DNA from: CAZXPG01 sp964643145
GTDB taxonomy: Bacteria > Pseudomonadota > Alphaproteobacteria > Rickettsiales > Arcanibacteraceae
Assembly (NCBI GenBank): GCA_964643145.1
Contig: CAZXPG010000015.1
Span: 1-31,601 of the forward strand
Length of the DNA stretch: 31,601 nt
Direction of reading: 5' to 3'
Shown here: in pieces, positions 7,662 to 15,653 of the stretch
Layout: each line of letters begins with the position of its first letter
Position numbering within the stretch: the stretch's first letter is position 1
Notes under the pieces: generated by a model
Database searches by the model: none
Seen by the model: the letters and a program-made list of their open reading frames with translations, nothing else
What the model was told of the DNA's origin: nothing
Position numbers and translations under genes: made by a program

Positions 7662-9233
7662 ATGGTATATACTATGATATCTGAGAAAGTGCAGGCGATT
7701 ACGCCTAATGATGATAATATATTTCTAGCATTATTTAACTCATTGGATGATGGATCACGTGGTTATTTGGTGAAAGAACAGATAACGCGTATTTTTGCTA
7801 AGCGCGGTATTATGGCAAATGACCAACGGGTTAAAGATCTGTTTGAACGTCTTGAGACATATGGGCATGAGGATAAAATCAGTTTCGATGACTTTATCAG
7901 AATCACACAAAGCCAGATTGGGTTGATAGAGCGTATCATAAAAGGAAATCTGATCATCCCAGATTTTGAGACTTTTTCGACACAGTTAAAAGACATTTAT
8001 ACCAAAACCATTGCTAATGTTTCCGGTGATGTTGCTCGCTATATTCCCCAGCTTGCACGCGTAAATCCCGAACAATACGCTATATCGGTATGTACGATTG
8101 ATGGGCAGCGTTTTTCTATTGGTGATAGCAAGGTGCCTTATTGCGTACAGTCTACCTGTAAACCGATTAATTATTGTATCGCGCTTGAATTAAATGGGGA
8201 AGAGAAAGTCCATGAACATGTGGGGCGTGAACCTAGTGGGCGTAGTTTTAATGAAATTACCTTAAATCGTCGCAGCCGCCCACATAACCCGATGATTAAT
8301 GCCGGAGCGATTATGTCCGTATCGCTCATCAAGGCACAAGAAAGTCTGGCGGATCGGTTTGATTATATTATCAGCACCTGGGAAAAATTGTCGGGCAATG
8401 TACGGCCTGGCTTTAATAATTCGGTTTATCATTCAGAAAAGGCAACAGCTGACCGTAATTTCGCTTTGGCACATTTTATGCGTGAAGTAGGGGCATTCCC
8501 CGAAAATACTGATATTAATGCTACTCTTGATCTCTATTTCCAATGCTGTTCTGTAGAAGTCACCGCAGACAGCATGGCAATGATTGCGGCGAGCTTTGCT
8601 AATGCGGGACAATGTCCGGTAACAGAGCAGAAAATTTTCTCAAGTGATACTATCAAAAATTGCCTGTCGTTAATGTATTCCTGTGGTATGTATGATTTCT
8701 CTGGGGAATTTGCTTTTACGGTAGGGATTCCTGCTAAATCCGGTGTGTCTGGTGCATTAATGATTGTAATTCCCAATGTGATGGGTATTGCCGTGTGGTC
8801 ACCGCGTCTGGATGAAATGGGCAATAGCGTGCGGGGGGTAGATTTCTGCAAAGAATTAGTGCATACTTTTAATTTCCATAATTATGATAGTCTTGTGGGA
8901 CAGACAGCAAAAGTTGATCCTCGGCTTGGTAAGAATGAAAATGCCATTAATCGTACATTCTCCTTAGTATGGGCAGCAAGCCAGGGGGATGTGGATGAGA
9001 TCAAACGCCTGATTGCCGTTGGAGTTGATCTGGAGCAGGGAGATTACGATGGGCGTACAGCATTGCACCTTGCGGCTGCAGAAGGCAAGATCAAAGCAGT
9101 TCGCTTCTTGCTTGCGAAGGGAGTAAATGTTAATCCTAAAGACCGATGGGGCAACACCCCCCTGGTAGACGCTAAAAAGCACAAGCATAAAGAAGTTATC
9201 GAATTGCTTGAAAGCAAGGGTGGAAAACTATAA
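7662..9233 (+). CDS. glsA: Glutaminase with EF-hand-like N-terminus and C-terminal ankyrin repeats
   Basis: Hydrolyses glutamine to glutamate and ammonia. Residues about 18-90 form an EF-hand-like helical module (LDDGSRGYLVKEQI; HEDKISFDDFIR). Residues about 110-410 are the serine-dependent beta-lactamase-fold glutaminase: catalytic S164 and K167 in QSTCKP, NPMINAGAI (209-217), YHSEKATADRN (256-266), Y292, Y344 and AKSGVSGA (358-365). Residues about 434-520 hold ankyrin repeats with DYDGRTALHLAAAEG (461-475) and KDRWGNTP (493-500), strikingly like animal kidney-type glutaminase. Ordinary bacterial GlsA is about 310 residues and has neither flank. No signal peptide, so cytoplasmic. The start is uncertain: ATGs at 7662 and 7674 both lack a good ribosome site. 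The stop is 14 bp before amtB, suggesting co-transcription. Confidence 0.92.
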   Translation: MVYTMISEKVQAITPNDDNIFLALFNSLDDGSRGYLVKEQITRIFAKRGIMANDQRVKDLFERLETYGHEDKISFDDFIRITQSQIGLIERIIKGNLIIPDFETFSTQLKDIYTKTIANVSGDVARYIPQLARVNPEQYAISVCTIDGQRFSIGDSKVPYCVQSTCKPINYCIALELNGEEKVHEHVGREPSGRSFNEITLNRRSRPHNPMINAGAIMSVSLIKAQESLADRFDYIISTWEKLSGNVRPGFNNSVYHSEKATADRNFALAHFMREVGAFPENTDINATLDLYFQCCSVEVTADSMAMIAASFANAGQCPVTEQKIFSSDTIKNCLSLMYSCGMYDFSGEFAFTVGIPAKSGVSGALMIVIPNVMGIAVWSPRLDEMGNSVRGVDFCKELVHTFNFHNYDSLVGQTAKVDPRLGKNENAINRTFSLVWAASQGDVDEIKRLIAVGVDLEQGDYDGRTALHLAAAEGKIKAVRFLLAKGVNVNPKDRWGNTPLVDAKKHKHKEVIELLESKGGKL

Positions 9234-9247
9234 CGGAGAAAAAATAG

Positions 9248-10558
9248 ATGTCTAAAGTAAAGGTTTTATTGGTTGCATTGGCGTCTTGTTTGGCGGCACA
9301 TTCTGCCTGGGCAACGGCAACAACAGGGGTAATCAGTGCTGGTGATACCTCATGGATGCTTGTATCTACGGCATTAGTGATGTTAATGACACCGGGATTG
9401 GCATTTTTCTATAGCGGTATGGTGCATAGCACTAACGTAGTAGCAACTATCATGCATAGCTACATGAAGTTGTGTGTGATAACACTGGTATGGGCGATTA
9501 TTGGGTATACGCTTGCTTTTGGCACTAGCTATGGTGGCATTGTAGGCGGATTTGACTTCTTTGCACTTGCACATGTGGGGCAAGAAGCACGTAATGCAAC
9601 CGATACCATTCCCCATCTGCTGTTCATGCTGTTTCAGGGAATGTTTGCAGTTATTACAGCCGCCATTATCACTGGTGCTTTTGCAGAGCGTGTACGGCTT
9701 GGGCCAGTGATAGTGTTCTCCACCTTGTGGGTTATTCTGGTATATTCTCCGGTTGCCCATTGGATTTGGGGTGGTGGTTGGATTGCTGAGAAGCTGAAAA
9801 CACTGGATTTTGCTGGTGGTGCCGTTGTGCATATTAATTCTGGTATAGCCGGGTTGGTAGCAGCATTATGCCTGGGGCGCAGGAATGTTGTTACTCATGG
9901 CGAAGGCCCACGTCCTCATAACCTGCCACTCACCATTCTAGGGGCTGCCTTATTGTGGTTTGGCTGGTTTGGGTTTAATGCTGGTAGTGCCCTGGCTTCT
10001 GGTGGATTAGCTTCGCTAGCGTTTGCTAATACTAATATTGCCGCTGCTGCTGGTGCCGTTTCCTGGTTTATCATCGAGTATATTCTAAAGAAGAAATCTA
10101 CTTCGCTTGGTATTATCAGCGGATCGATAGCGGGGCTTGTTGCTATAACCCCAGCCGCCGGGTTTGTAACCCCTATGGCTTCTATTGCTATCGGCATAGG
10201 TGGCGGATTGGTTTGTTTCTGGGCGGTCATGGTGCTGAAGCCTCGCTTGGGTTATGATGATTCTTTAGATGCATTCGGCATTCATGGTATTGGTGGCATT
10301 TGGGGGGCCATTGCAACGGGTCTGTTTGCAACAACCTCAGTAAACTCTGCCGGTATTGATGGGTTGTTTTATGGTAATCCTACCTTGTTATGGAACCAGT
10401 TCTTATCTATAATCGCTGTTGCTGCTTATTCTGGTGTTGTAACCTTTATCATTCTGAAATTAGTACGTATGGTTATGCCGATGCGTGTTAGCAATGCCGA
10501 AGAACTTGAAGGGTTGGATGCCAGCCAGCATGGTGAAATTGGATATAAACTAAACTAA
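9248..10558 (+). CDS. amtB: Ammonium transporter (Amt family)
   Basis: Inner-membrane ammonium channel of 436 residues with 11 predicted membrane helices after a signal peptide (residues 1-22, cleavage near AHSAWA). Conserved features: D187 in DFAGG, pore histidines H195 (VVHIN) and H346 (FGIHGIGG), and the C-terminal tail with GLDASQHGE (422-430). In well-studied homologues that tail contacts a PII/GlnK protein, but no glnK lies beside this gene; the usual neighbour is replaced by an XRE-receiver protein. GGAG lies 9 nt before the ATG. Gene order glutaminase-amtB suggests it handles ammonium released by glutamine hydrolysis or recaptures what leaks out. Confidence 0.95.
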   Translation: MSKVKVLLVALASCLAAHSAWATATTGVISAGDTSWMLVSTALVMLMTPGLAFFYSGMVHSTNVVATIMHSYMKLCVITLVWAIIGYTLAFGTSYGGIVGGFDFFALAHVGQEARNATDTIPHLLFMLFQGMFAVITAAIITGAFAERVRLGPVIVFSTLWVILVYSPVAHWIWGGGWIAEKLKTLDFAGGAVVHINSGIAGLVAALCLGRRNVVTHGEGPRPHNLPLTILGAALLWFGWFGFNAGSALASGGLASLAFANTNIAAAAGAVSWFIIEYILKKKSTSLGIISGSIAGLVAITPAAGFVTPMASIAIGIGGGLVCFWAVMVLKPRLGYDDSLDAFGIHGIGGIWGAIATGLFATTSVNSAGIDGLFYGNPTLLWNQFLSIIAVAAYSGVVTFIILKLVRMVMPMRVSNAEELEGLDASQHGEIGYKLN

Positions 10559-10574
10559 CCTCCATTTGGGAAAT

Positions 10575-11300
10575 ATGACCTCAAGCGGTTCTATTGATGA
10601 GTATATTGGCAACAGGCTTAGAAAATGTAGAAAGAAAATCGCATTAAGTCAGGCCGTACTTGCCAAAAAGATAAATGTGTCTCACCAGCTCATACAAAAA
10701 TATGAGAGTGGTGAGACACGTATATCGGCGGGTGTGTTATATGAAATTGCTAAAGTGATCGGTGTAAACCCTAATTATTTTTTTGAAGGCTATCTTGATA
10801 ATAGTGCCAACGCTACTAAGTCTCGCTTTCCTGAGGAAGGGGATACTATCCAGTTTCCTCATAGCCGTCCCCTCTCTATATTACTAGTTGAAGATAATCC
10901 TCAAGACGAAATTATTACACGCAAAGCCATTGAGGCCTATGATGCCACTATTCAGGTACATACCGTATATGATGGGGTAGCAGCCCTTACAACCCTGCGT
11001 AATTATGATAGTGCTTTTTATGATAGCCAATCTTTGCCTGATATTATTTTCCTTGATCTTAATCTTCCGAAACGTTCTGGTATTGATGTACTCAAAGAAT
11101 TGAAGCGTGACCGCAACCTTAATTTTATCCCTGTTGTGGTTCTAACAAATTCGATCAACGCTAAAGAAATGTTTGAGTGTTATAAAAACTATGCCAGTGG
11201 CTATCTGCATAAGTCTTTTGAACTAAGCCAATTTCGTCAGGATATGAAGCTTGTGCTTGAATATTGGGGAAAAATAATGGTGACACCCAGCAATTTCTAA
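10575..11300 (+). CDS. XRE-type HTH fused to Rcp1-like receiver domain
   Basis: A 241-residue regulator with DNA binding at the N-terminus and phospho-acceptor at the C-terminus, the reverse of usual response regulators. Residues 10-71 are an XRE/Cro-type helix-turn-helix (LSQAVLAKKINVSHQLIQKY). Residues about 98-232 are a receiver with E106-D107, phospho-acceptor D161 in FLDLNLP, T191 in VVLTNS and K213 in YLHKSF; all are intact. The receiver is of the Rcp1 class that partners phytochrome-like HDLKEPLR kinases, such as the one at 5004-6383 (inference). The TTG at 10566 gives a 3-residue longer form; I prefer the ATG at 10575, with a weak GGGA. It follows amtB by 16 bp and overlaps the convergent DUF4169 gene by 4 bp. 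Similar XRE-receiver proteins occur in some alphaproteobacteria, but their targets are little known. Confidence 0.88.
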   Translation: MTSSGSIDEYIGNRLRKCRKKIALSQAVLAKKINVSHQLIQKYESGETRISAGVLYEIAKVIGVNPNYFFEGYLDNSANATKSRFPEEGDTIQFPHSRPLSILLVEDNPQDEIITRKAIEAYDATIQVHTVYDGVAALTTLRNYDSAFYDSQSLPDIIFLDLNLPKRSGIDVLKELKRDRNLNFIPVVVLTNSINAKEMFECYKNYASGYLHKSFELSQFRQDMKLVLEYWGKIMVTPSNF

Positions 11301-11473
11301 TCTTCTAACTTATGCCCATCTACGTGCTTGGTGAAGCGTTCTTTTTCTAATTTTTGCTGCTGTTTTTCTGTTTTTGTGCGACCATAGAGGTGGCGGTTTT
11401 CATCAGCCTGCTTCGTTTGCTGCTGTCTTGCTTTAGCCTTACGGTGTTGGCGTAGGTTAATTATTTCTGTCAT
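11297..11473 (-). CDS. DUF4169 family small protein
   Basis: A 58-residue, very basic, glutamine-rich helical protein. It starts MTEIINLRQHRKAKARQQQT, continues with ENRHLYGRTKTEKQQ and ends FTKHVDGHKLED. This is the pattern of DUF4169: an INLR start, an N-R-x-x-x-G-R-T-K centre and a DGH-L ending, found mainly in alphaproteobacteria; function unknown. GAGG lies about 8 nt before the ATG, inside the 3' end of queH, whose stop is only 3 bp upstream, so the two are probably translationally coupled. Its stop overlaps the convergent regulator stop by 4 bp. Confidence 0.85.
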   Translation of the reverse strand: MTEIINLRQHRKAKARQQQTKQADENRHLYGRTKTEKQQQKLEKERFTKHVDGHKLED

Positions 11474-11476
11474 GTA

Positions 11477-12154
11477 TTAATCCTCTGCGTTGGGTACATC
11501 CTCAATTTTTTCGGCATAAAACCGCTCACCAATGCTAATTTTTTCACGGCCATTGGTTTCACGCCACAGGTTAGTATCGCGCAGGGAATAGATGCAGCCA
11601 CAATATTCCTGCTGGTAGAAACTCTCCCGCTTAGCAATGGTATACATGCGCGCCGAGCCGCCGCCTTTCCGCCAATTATACGTCCAGTAGAGCATATTCT
11701 CATAACGCGCCGCTGCCCGCTCACCACAGCCATTGATCTGGTTCATATCCTTCCAGCGGGAAATGCCTAGGCTGCTGGTAAACACATTAAACCCATGCTC
11801 ATAGGCATAAAGGGCGGTGCGTTCAAAACGCATGTCAAAGCATTTGGTACAACGCTCGCCACGCTCCGGTGCCATTTCCAGCCCTTTTACGCGGTGGAAC
11901 CAGTCCTGCACATCATAATCAGCATCGACAAACGGAATACCCATCTTCTCTGCAAAACGGATATTCTCGTTTTTGCGGATCTCATATTCTTTTTTCGGAT
12001 GGATATTCGGGTTATAGAACAAAATTGTCATCTCCAGCCCGGAAGCAAGCATTGCCTCCATCAGCTCGCCAGCACAGGGCGCGCAGCAGCTATGCAGCAG
12101 CACTTTTTTATCCGGGAAAGGTACTTCAAGCGGTTGGCGTTCGGTTGTTGTCAT
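11477..12154 (-). CDS. queH: Epoxyqueuosine reductase QueH
   Basis: Last step of queuosine synthesis, reduction of epoxyqueuosine to queuosine in the wobble position of GUN-anticodon tRNAs. QueH (old DUF208) is the non-cobalamin alternative to QueG. In 225 residues the Cys sets are clear: HSCCAPC (C23, C24, C27), RCTKC (C102, C105) and YCGC (C185, C187), which in the family bind an iron-sulfur cluster and a second metal or disulfide. FYNPNIHP (46-53) and SSLGISRWKDMNQI (127-140) are also typical. I chose the ATG at 12152-12154: it sits 2 bp after the upstream stop with GGA just ahead, whereas the longer ORF would overlap the lipid kinase by 28 bp. No other queuosine gene is nearby. Confidence 0.92.
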   Translation of the reverse strand: MTTTERQPLEVPFPDKKVLLHSCCAPCAGELMEAMLASGLEMTILFYNPNIHPKKEYEIRKNENIRFAEKMGIPFVDADYDVQDWFHRVKGLEMAPERGERCTKCFDMRFERTALYAYEHGFNVFTSSLGISRWKDMNQINGCGERAAARYENMLYWTYNWRKGGGSARMYTIAKRESFYQQEYCGCIYSLRDTNLWRETNGREKISIGERFYAEKIEDVPNAED

Positions 12155-12156
12155 AG

Positions 12157-12786
12157 TTATCCTATCAATGAGAAAATCGCCCACATAGCGGCAGCGACAC
12201 TTAAAGGAATGGTAAGATTATCATCTATATGGCATTTTTTAGCATATAATTCCACCACTGCGCCAATACATACCGCAAAACATGCAACAATGAAATAGCT
12301 GAGACTCACTTTGAATAATATGCCGACTATCACCACTGTAATCCAGCCTGACACAATAAAAGCCAGCGTACCTTCCCGTGTTTTGCCGTCTATAAGCGGT
12401 GTTTTGCCGTAATGCTTACCAATTAGCGCGGCAAAACAATCAGATACCACCAACACTGAAAGTGCCGTAATAGCAATAAGTTTAGGAAAGAGGAACACGG
12501 TAGCCAATGCGCCAATCAGCACATAGCTGGCCCCGGTCAGCCGGATACGGCCAGGTTCCAGCTCATGGGGCCTGAGCATGCTACCGAACAGGCCATAAAA
12601 CAGGTTGGCAAAATAGAGAGAGAAATGCCGAAGAATATCGGTTACCACTACAAAAACAGTAATGCCCCCAAGCAACAGCAACATCTGTTCTTTAGCAAGG
12701 AAATAATAAAGGCTAGGTATCCAAACAGAAGAAAGATGTACGGATTTCCGCTTTATTTCCTTAATATACTCTAATGAAAATGGCAT
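12157..12786 (-). CDS. CTP-dependent diacylglycerol/polyprenol kinase family membrane protein
   Basis: A 209-residue integral membrane protein with about six to seven hydrophobic helices. It matches the Dgk1/Sec59/VTE5 type of lipid kinase: an N-terminal E-I-K-R-K-S-V-H motif (residues 10-17), VVSDCFAALIGKHYGKTPL (112-130) followed by GKTREGTLAF (133-142), and HIDDNLTIPLS near the C-terminus. Such enzymes phosphorylate diacylglycerol, dolichol, phytol or other polyprenols with CTP; the substrate here cannot be read from sequence. Alphaproteobacterial relatives are often annotated as phosphatidate cytidylyltransferase. It lies 25 bp after valS and 2 bp before queH on the same strand, so probably one operon. 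Confidence 0.78.
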   Translation of the reverse strand: MPFSLEYIKEIKRKSVHLSSVWIPSLYYFLAKEQMLLLLGGITVFVVVTDILRHFSLYFANLFYGLFGSMLRPHELEPGRIRLTGASYVLIGALATVFLFPKLIAITALSVLVVSDCFAALIGKHYGKTPLIDGKTREGTLAFIVSGWITVVIVGILFKVSLSYFIVACFAVCIGAVVELYAKKCHIDDNLTIPLSVAAAMWAIFSLIG

Positions 12787-12811
12787 ATTACCAATATATT
12801 ATAAATATTAC

Positions 12812-15322
12812 CTAAACGCTTTTCTGAAGTTGGTCAGCATCTAAAGCCAGCTCCACCTCTACCGTATAAAGCCCTTCCTGTTCCCGCACCTCTTGCCAGC
12901 GTATTTCATTACTACTTGATACATTAGCGAGATCAGCAAGGATAGGCATAATGTGCGCCTGTGCCGCTGGCAGGTTGCTGCTGCTTAGGGTAATGGCTGC
13001 TACCGGATATTTTACCGACACATTACGGTCTGCTTTGGCTTTACGCACCTCATTCAGAATATTGACACAAGCAATACCCGCCTGTTCTGCTTCAGCATCG
13101 TAAAGATAATCATCAGCACATGGCCAACTACCACGCTGATGTATAGACTCCCCTTCCTTAGCAAAAAGCTGGCTGTATAATTCTTCGGCAATATGTGGCA
13201 CAAAAGGCGCAAACAGGCGAATAATGGCATCAAGTGCCGCATGGATGGTATGGATGGCACTTTGCTGCCCGGCCGGATTCTCACTCTGCGCGTCATAAGC
13301 ACGCACCTTCACAATCTCCAGATAGTTATCACAGAAATCATTCCAGAAGAAATCTTCAATCGCCACACGTGCATTACAATATTCAAATTTTTCAAACTCT
13401 TCTGTGGCTTTCTTCACAGTTTTGTTTAAGCGTGAGAGCAACCATTTATCCAGCGTTTCAGTAATTTTATGTTCGCCTGGTTCCAGTTTTTCCAGATGCA
13501 ATGAGGCAAATTTGGCGGCGTTCCATAATTTATTCACCAGCTTCTTACCAATCTTCAGCACATCTTCAGAATAGGCGGTATCCGCCCCCAGCCGCGAGGT
13601 AGACGCCCAGTAGCGCACAACATCAGCGCCTTTTTCTTCAATCAACCGTACCGGTGTTACCACATTTCCCTTGGATTTTGACATCTTGCTTTTATCCGCC
13701 GCCAAGCACCAGCCACTAATCATCAGGTTTTTCCAAGGGATGGTATCTTCATGCAGATGGGCTTTTACCAGCGTATAAAATGCCCAGCTACGAATAATTT
13801 CATGTGCCTGCGGGCGCATATCAGCAGGGAATAACTTACGGTGGCGAGCAAGGTCGAGCGCATATGTTGCGTTAATCGCATGGCTGGAAAGTTGTGGTGA
13901 CACCGAACTGGTTGCCCAGGTATCCATCACATCGGCATCGGCCTCCACCTCTTCCCTACTATAGCCGCGCGGTAGATCAACCAGCGGGTCTACTGGTAAA
14001 TCATCCGGGTGCGCCAGGAGAATTTTGCCCTCCTCCCCTGCCCGCTTGGAATACCATACCGGGAATGGCACACCAAAGAAACGCTGGCGGCTGATACACC
14101 AATCCCAGTTCAGCCCGTTAATCCAGTTATCCAACCGTACTTTCATATAGGATGGATACCAGTTACATGCAGCCGATTTTTCAAGCAATTCAGCCTTCTG
14201 GTCGAGAATGCGGATAAACCATTGTGGCGTTACCAGAATTTCCAGCGGCGCACCGGAACGCTCAGCGCATTTAACATTCTGCACCACCTCCACTTGCTTC
14301 AGAAGCACCCCAGCTTCCTGGAGCAACTCCAACATTTTGGCTTTAGCATCTTTGGTTTTTAAGCCAGCAAGCACAGCTACATAAGGGTTATCTTCTGCAA
14401 TCCAGTTTTGCCCTGTAAAATCAAGCTTTCCAGCTTTATCGAGAATCACCCGTGTAGGCAATTTGTGCGATTTCCACCAGTCAATATCGGCAATATCGCC
14501 AAAGGTACAGCACATCACCAGGCCAGTACCCTTTTCTTTATCCACATGCGCGTCAGCCAGTAGCGGCACTTTTACACCAAAGAGCGGGGTTATGGCTGTT
14601 TTGCCTGCTAAATGCTGGTAGCGCGCATCTTCAGGATGATAGAACACCGCCACACAGGCTGCCAGCAGCTCCGGCCGGGTGGTGGCAATGGTAATAGGCT
14701 CGCCGTCTTCTGTCATAAAACGGATGTCATTCATCACCCCTTGCATTTCCTTATCTTCCACATCGGCCTGAGCCAGTGCCGTACGGTCAAGCGGATCCCA
14801 CAGTGTCGGCTGAAGCTGGCGATAGGCGCGGTTCTTATCAGCAAGATCAAGGAAGGATAGCTGCGAAATGGCACGTGAAGTTTTACTGATGGTTTGATAT
14901 TCCTGCGACCAGTCTACACTGAGCGCTACTGAACGGAACAAGGCGCGGAATTCTTCCTCGGCTTCCTTCACAACGTCACTGCACACGGCAATAAATTCTT
15001 CCCGTGGCATAGTAGCACCACGGATATTTTTTACCTTCTCCACCAGCCGCTCAGTCGGCAGGCCATTATCATCAAAGCCAATCGGGTAGAATACCGTTTT
15101 CCCTTTCATACGCTGGTAACGTGCGACGAAATCGGCCTGGGTATAGCTGAAAATATGCCCCATATGCAGCAGGCCGGAGACTGTAGGCGGCGGCGTGTCA
15201 ATTACAAAGGAATCCTCACGCGCAGCATCCTGATCCCAGGCATACAGCTTTTCGGCTTCCCAGCGTTCCTGCCAGTGTTTTTCTTGTGTTATATGGGTAT
15301 AATTGGCGGATAGTGGCTTCAT
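12812..15322 (-). CDS. valS: Valyl-tRNA synthetase, short archaeal/rickettsial type
   Basis: Charges tRNA-Val. The 836-residue class I synthetase has TPPPTVSGLLHMGH with the HIGH-type motif at 53-56, a CP1 editing domain (TIATTRPELLAACVAVF), WDWCISRQRFFGVPFPVW and KMSKSKGN in the second half. Two features set it apart from the common bacterial ValS (about 880-950 residues): the segment after DWCISRQ is RFFGVPFPVWY rather than LWWGHRIPAWY, and the C-terminal coiled-coil arm is missing. Both match the archaeal-like ValS of Rickettsia and relatives, long cited as an inter-domain transfer (family knowledge from memory). The start has no clear Shine-Dalgarno. First gene of a likely valS-lipid kinase-queH-DUF4169 operon. 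Confidence 0.95.
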   Translation of the reverse strand: MKPLSANYTHITQEKHWQERWEAEKLYAWDQDAAREDSFVIDTPPPTVSGLLHMGHIFSYTQADFVARYQRMKGKTVFYPIGFDDNGLPTERLVEKVKNIRGATMPREEFIAVCSDVVKEAEEEFRALFRSVALSVDWSQEYQTISKTSRAISQLSFLDLADKNRAYRQLQPTLWDPLDRTALAQADVEDKEMQGVMNDIRFMTEDGEPITIATTRPELLAACVAVFYHPEDARYQHLAGKTAITPLFGVKVPLLADAHVDKEKGTGLVMCCTFGDIADIDWWKSHKLPTRVILDKAGKLDFTGQNWIAEDNPYVAVLAGLKTKDAKAKMLELLQEAGVLLKQVEVVQNVKCAERSGAPLEILVTPQWFIRILDQKAELLEKSAACNWYPSYMKVRLDNWINGLNWDWCISRQRFFGVPFPVWYSKRAGEEGKILLAHPDDLPVDPLVDLPRGYSREEVEADADVMDTWATSSVSPQLSSHAINATYALDLARHRKLFPADMRPQAHEIIRSWAFYTLVKAHLHEDTIPWKNLMISGWCLAADKSKMSKSKGNVVTPVRLIEEKGADVVRYWASTSRLGADTAYSEDVLKIGKKLVNKLWNAAKFASLHLEKLEPGEHKITETLDKWLLSRLNKTVKKATEEFEKFEYCNARVAIEDFFWNDFCDNYLEIVKVRAYDAQSENPAGQQSAIHTIHAALDAIIRLFAPFVPHIAEELYSQLFAKEGESIHQRGSWPCADDYLYDAEAEQAGIACVNILNEVRKAKADRNVSVKYPVAAITLSSSNLPAAQAHIMPILADLANVSSSNEIRWQEVREQEGLYTVEVELALDADQLQKSV

Positions 15323-15423
15323 AAGAGTAAATGTTTGTACGTATATTGACGAGAGATAAACACTGTGTTACAGTGATAGGCATAGGAACGCCACCTACTG
15401 TGGCAGCGTTCCTTGTACTGTTC

Positions 15424-15522
15424 TCAAGACCGATTAAGAAAATCAATGATTTCCTTGATCAGCTTCAAAATCAGCAAGGCTACTCGTAATAGCCCTGCTA
15501 ACTTTCTGAGCGGGAGTTTCAT
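15424..15522 (-). CDS. Candidate 32-residue hydrophobic-cationic small peptide
   Basis: The ORF encodes MKLPLRKLAGLL, then RVALLILKLIKE, then IIDFLNRS. It is rich in leucine/isoleucine with regularly spaced Lys/Arg, so it would form an amphipathic or membrane-associated helix. GGAGG (15529-15533) lies exactly 6 nt before the ATG, the best ribosome site in the window. The start region is enclosed by a 9-bp perfect stem (see 15510-15559). Small size, hydrophobic helix, strong but foldable ribosome site and long leader resemble type I toxin genes or regulatory leader peptides; I recognise no specific family. It is not similar to either neighbour and could be chance, but the combination is unlikely to be accidental. 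Confidence 0.5.
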   Translation of the reverse strand: MKLPLRKLAGLLRVALLILKLIKEIIDFLNRS

Positions 15523-15559
15523 TGTTGGCCTCCATTACTGGGGGTTAACGAACTCCCGC
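15510..15559 (-). promoter_or_regulatory. Hairpin enclosing the small-peptide ribosome site and start
   Basis: In minus-strand RNA, GCGGGAGUU (15559-15551) pairs perfectly with AACUCCCGC (15518-15510). The loop holds the GGAGG and the AUG. A short CCCC (about 15539-15542) in the loop could also pair with GG of the ribosome site. Such a fold can limit ribosome access until the leader is processed or an antisense RNA or ligand acts (inference). Confidence 0.5.
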
Positions 15560-15605
15560 CATTAGCGGCTATAGACATAACCTTTTGCCTATCCCCGCCA
15601 GCGGC

Positions 15606-15635
15606 GGGAACTTATGGTTTATCCCATAAGTTCCC
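15606..15635. terminator. Strong hairpin between ETF-QO and the peptide locus
   Basis: GGGAACTTATGG (15606-15617) and CCATAAGTTCCC (15624-15635) form a perfect 12-bp stem with a 6-nt loop. It lies 70 bp after the ETF-QO stop on the minus strand and has no T-run on that side, so it could be a terminator without a good tail, a processing or protection hairpin in the leader of the small peptide, or another intergenic palindrome. Confidence 0.4.
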
Positions 15636-15653
15636 TTACCCTATAATAGTTTT

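Noticed and set aside
9383..9832. 149-codon minus-strand open frame inside amtB
   Set aside because: Antisense to conserved Amt sequence, with His/Cys/Asn-rich composition typical of shadow frames.
12155..12184. Longer QueH with ten extra residues
   Set aside because: It would overlap the upstream gene by 28 bp; the inner ATG sits 2 bp after the stop with a ribosome site and fits family length.
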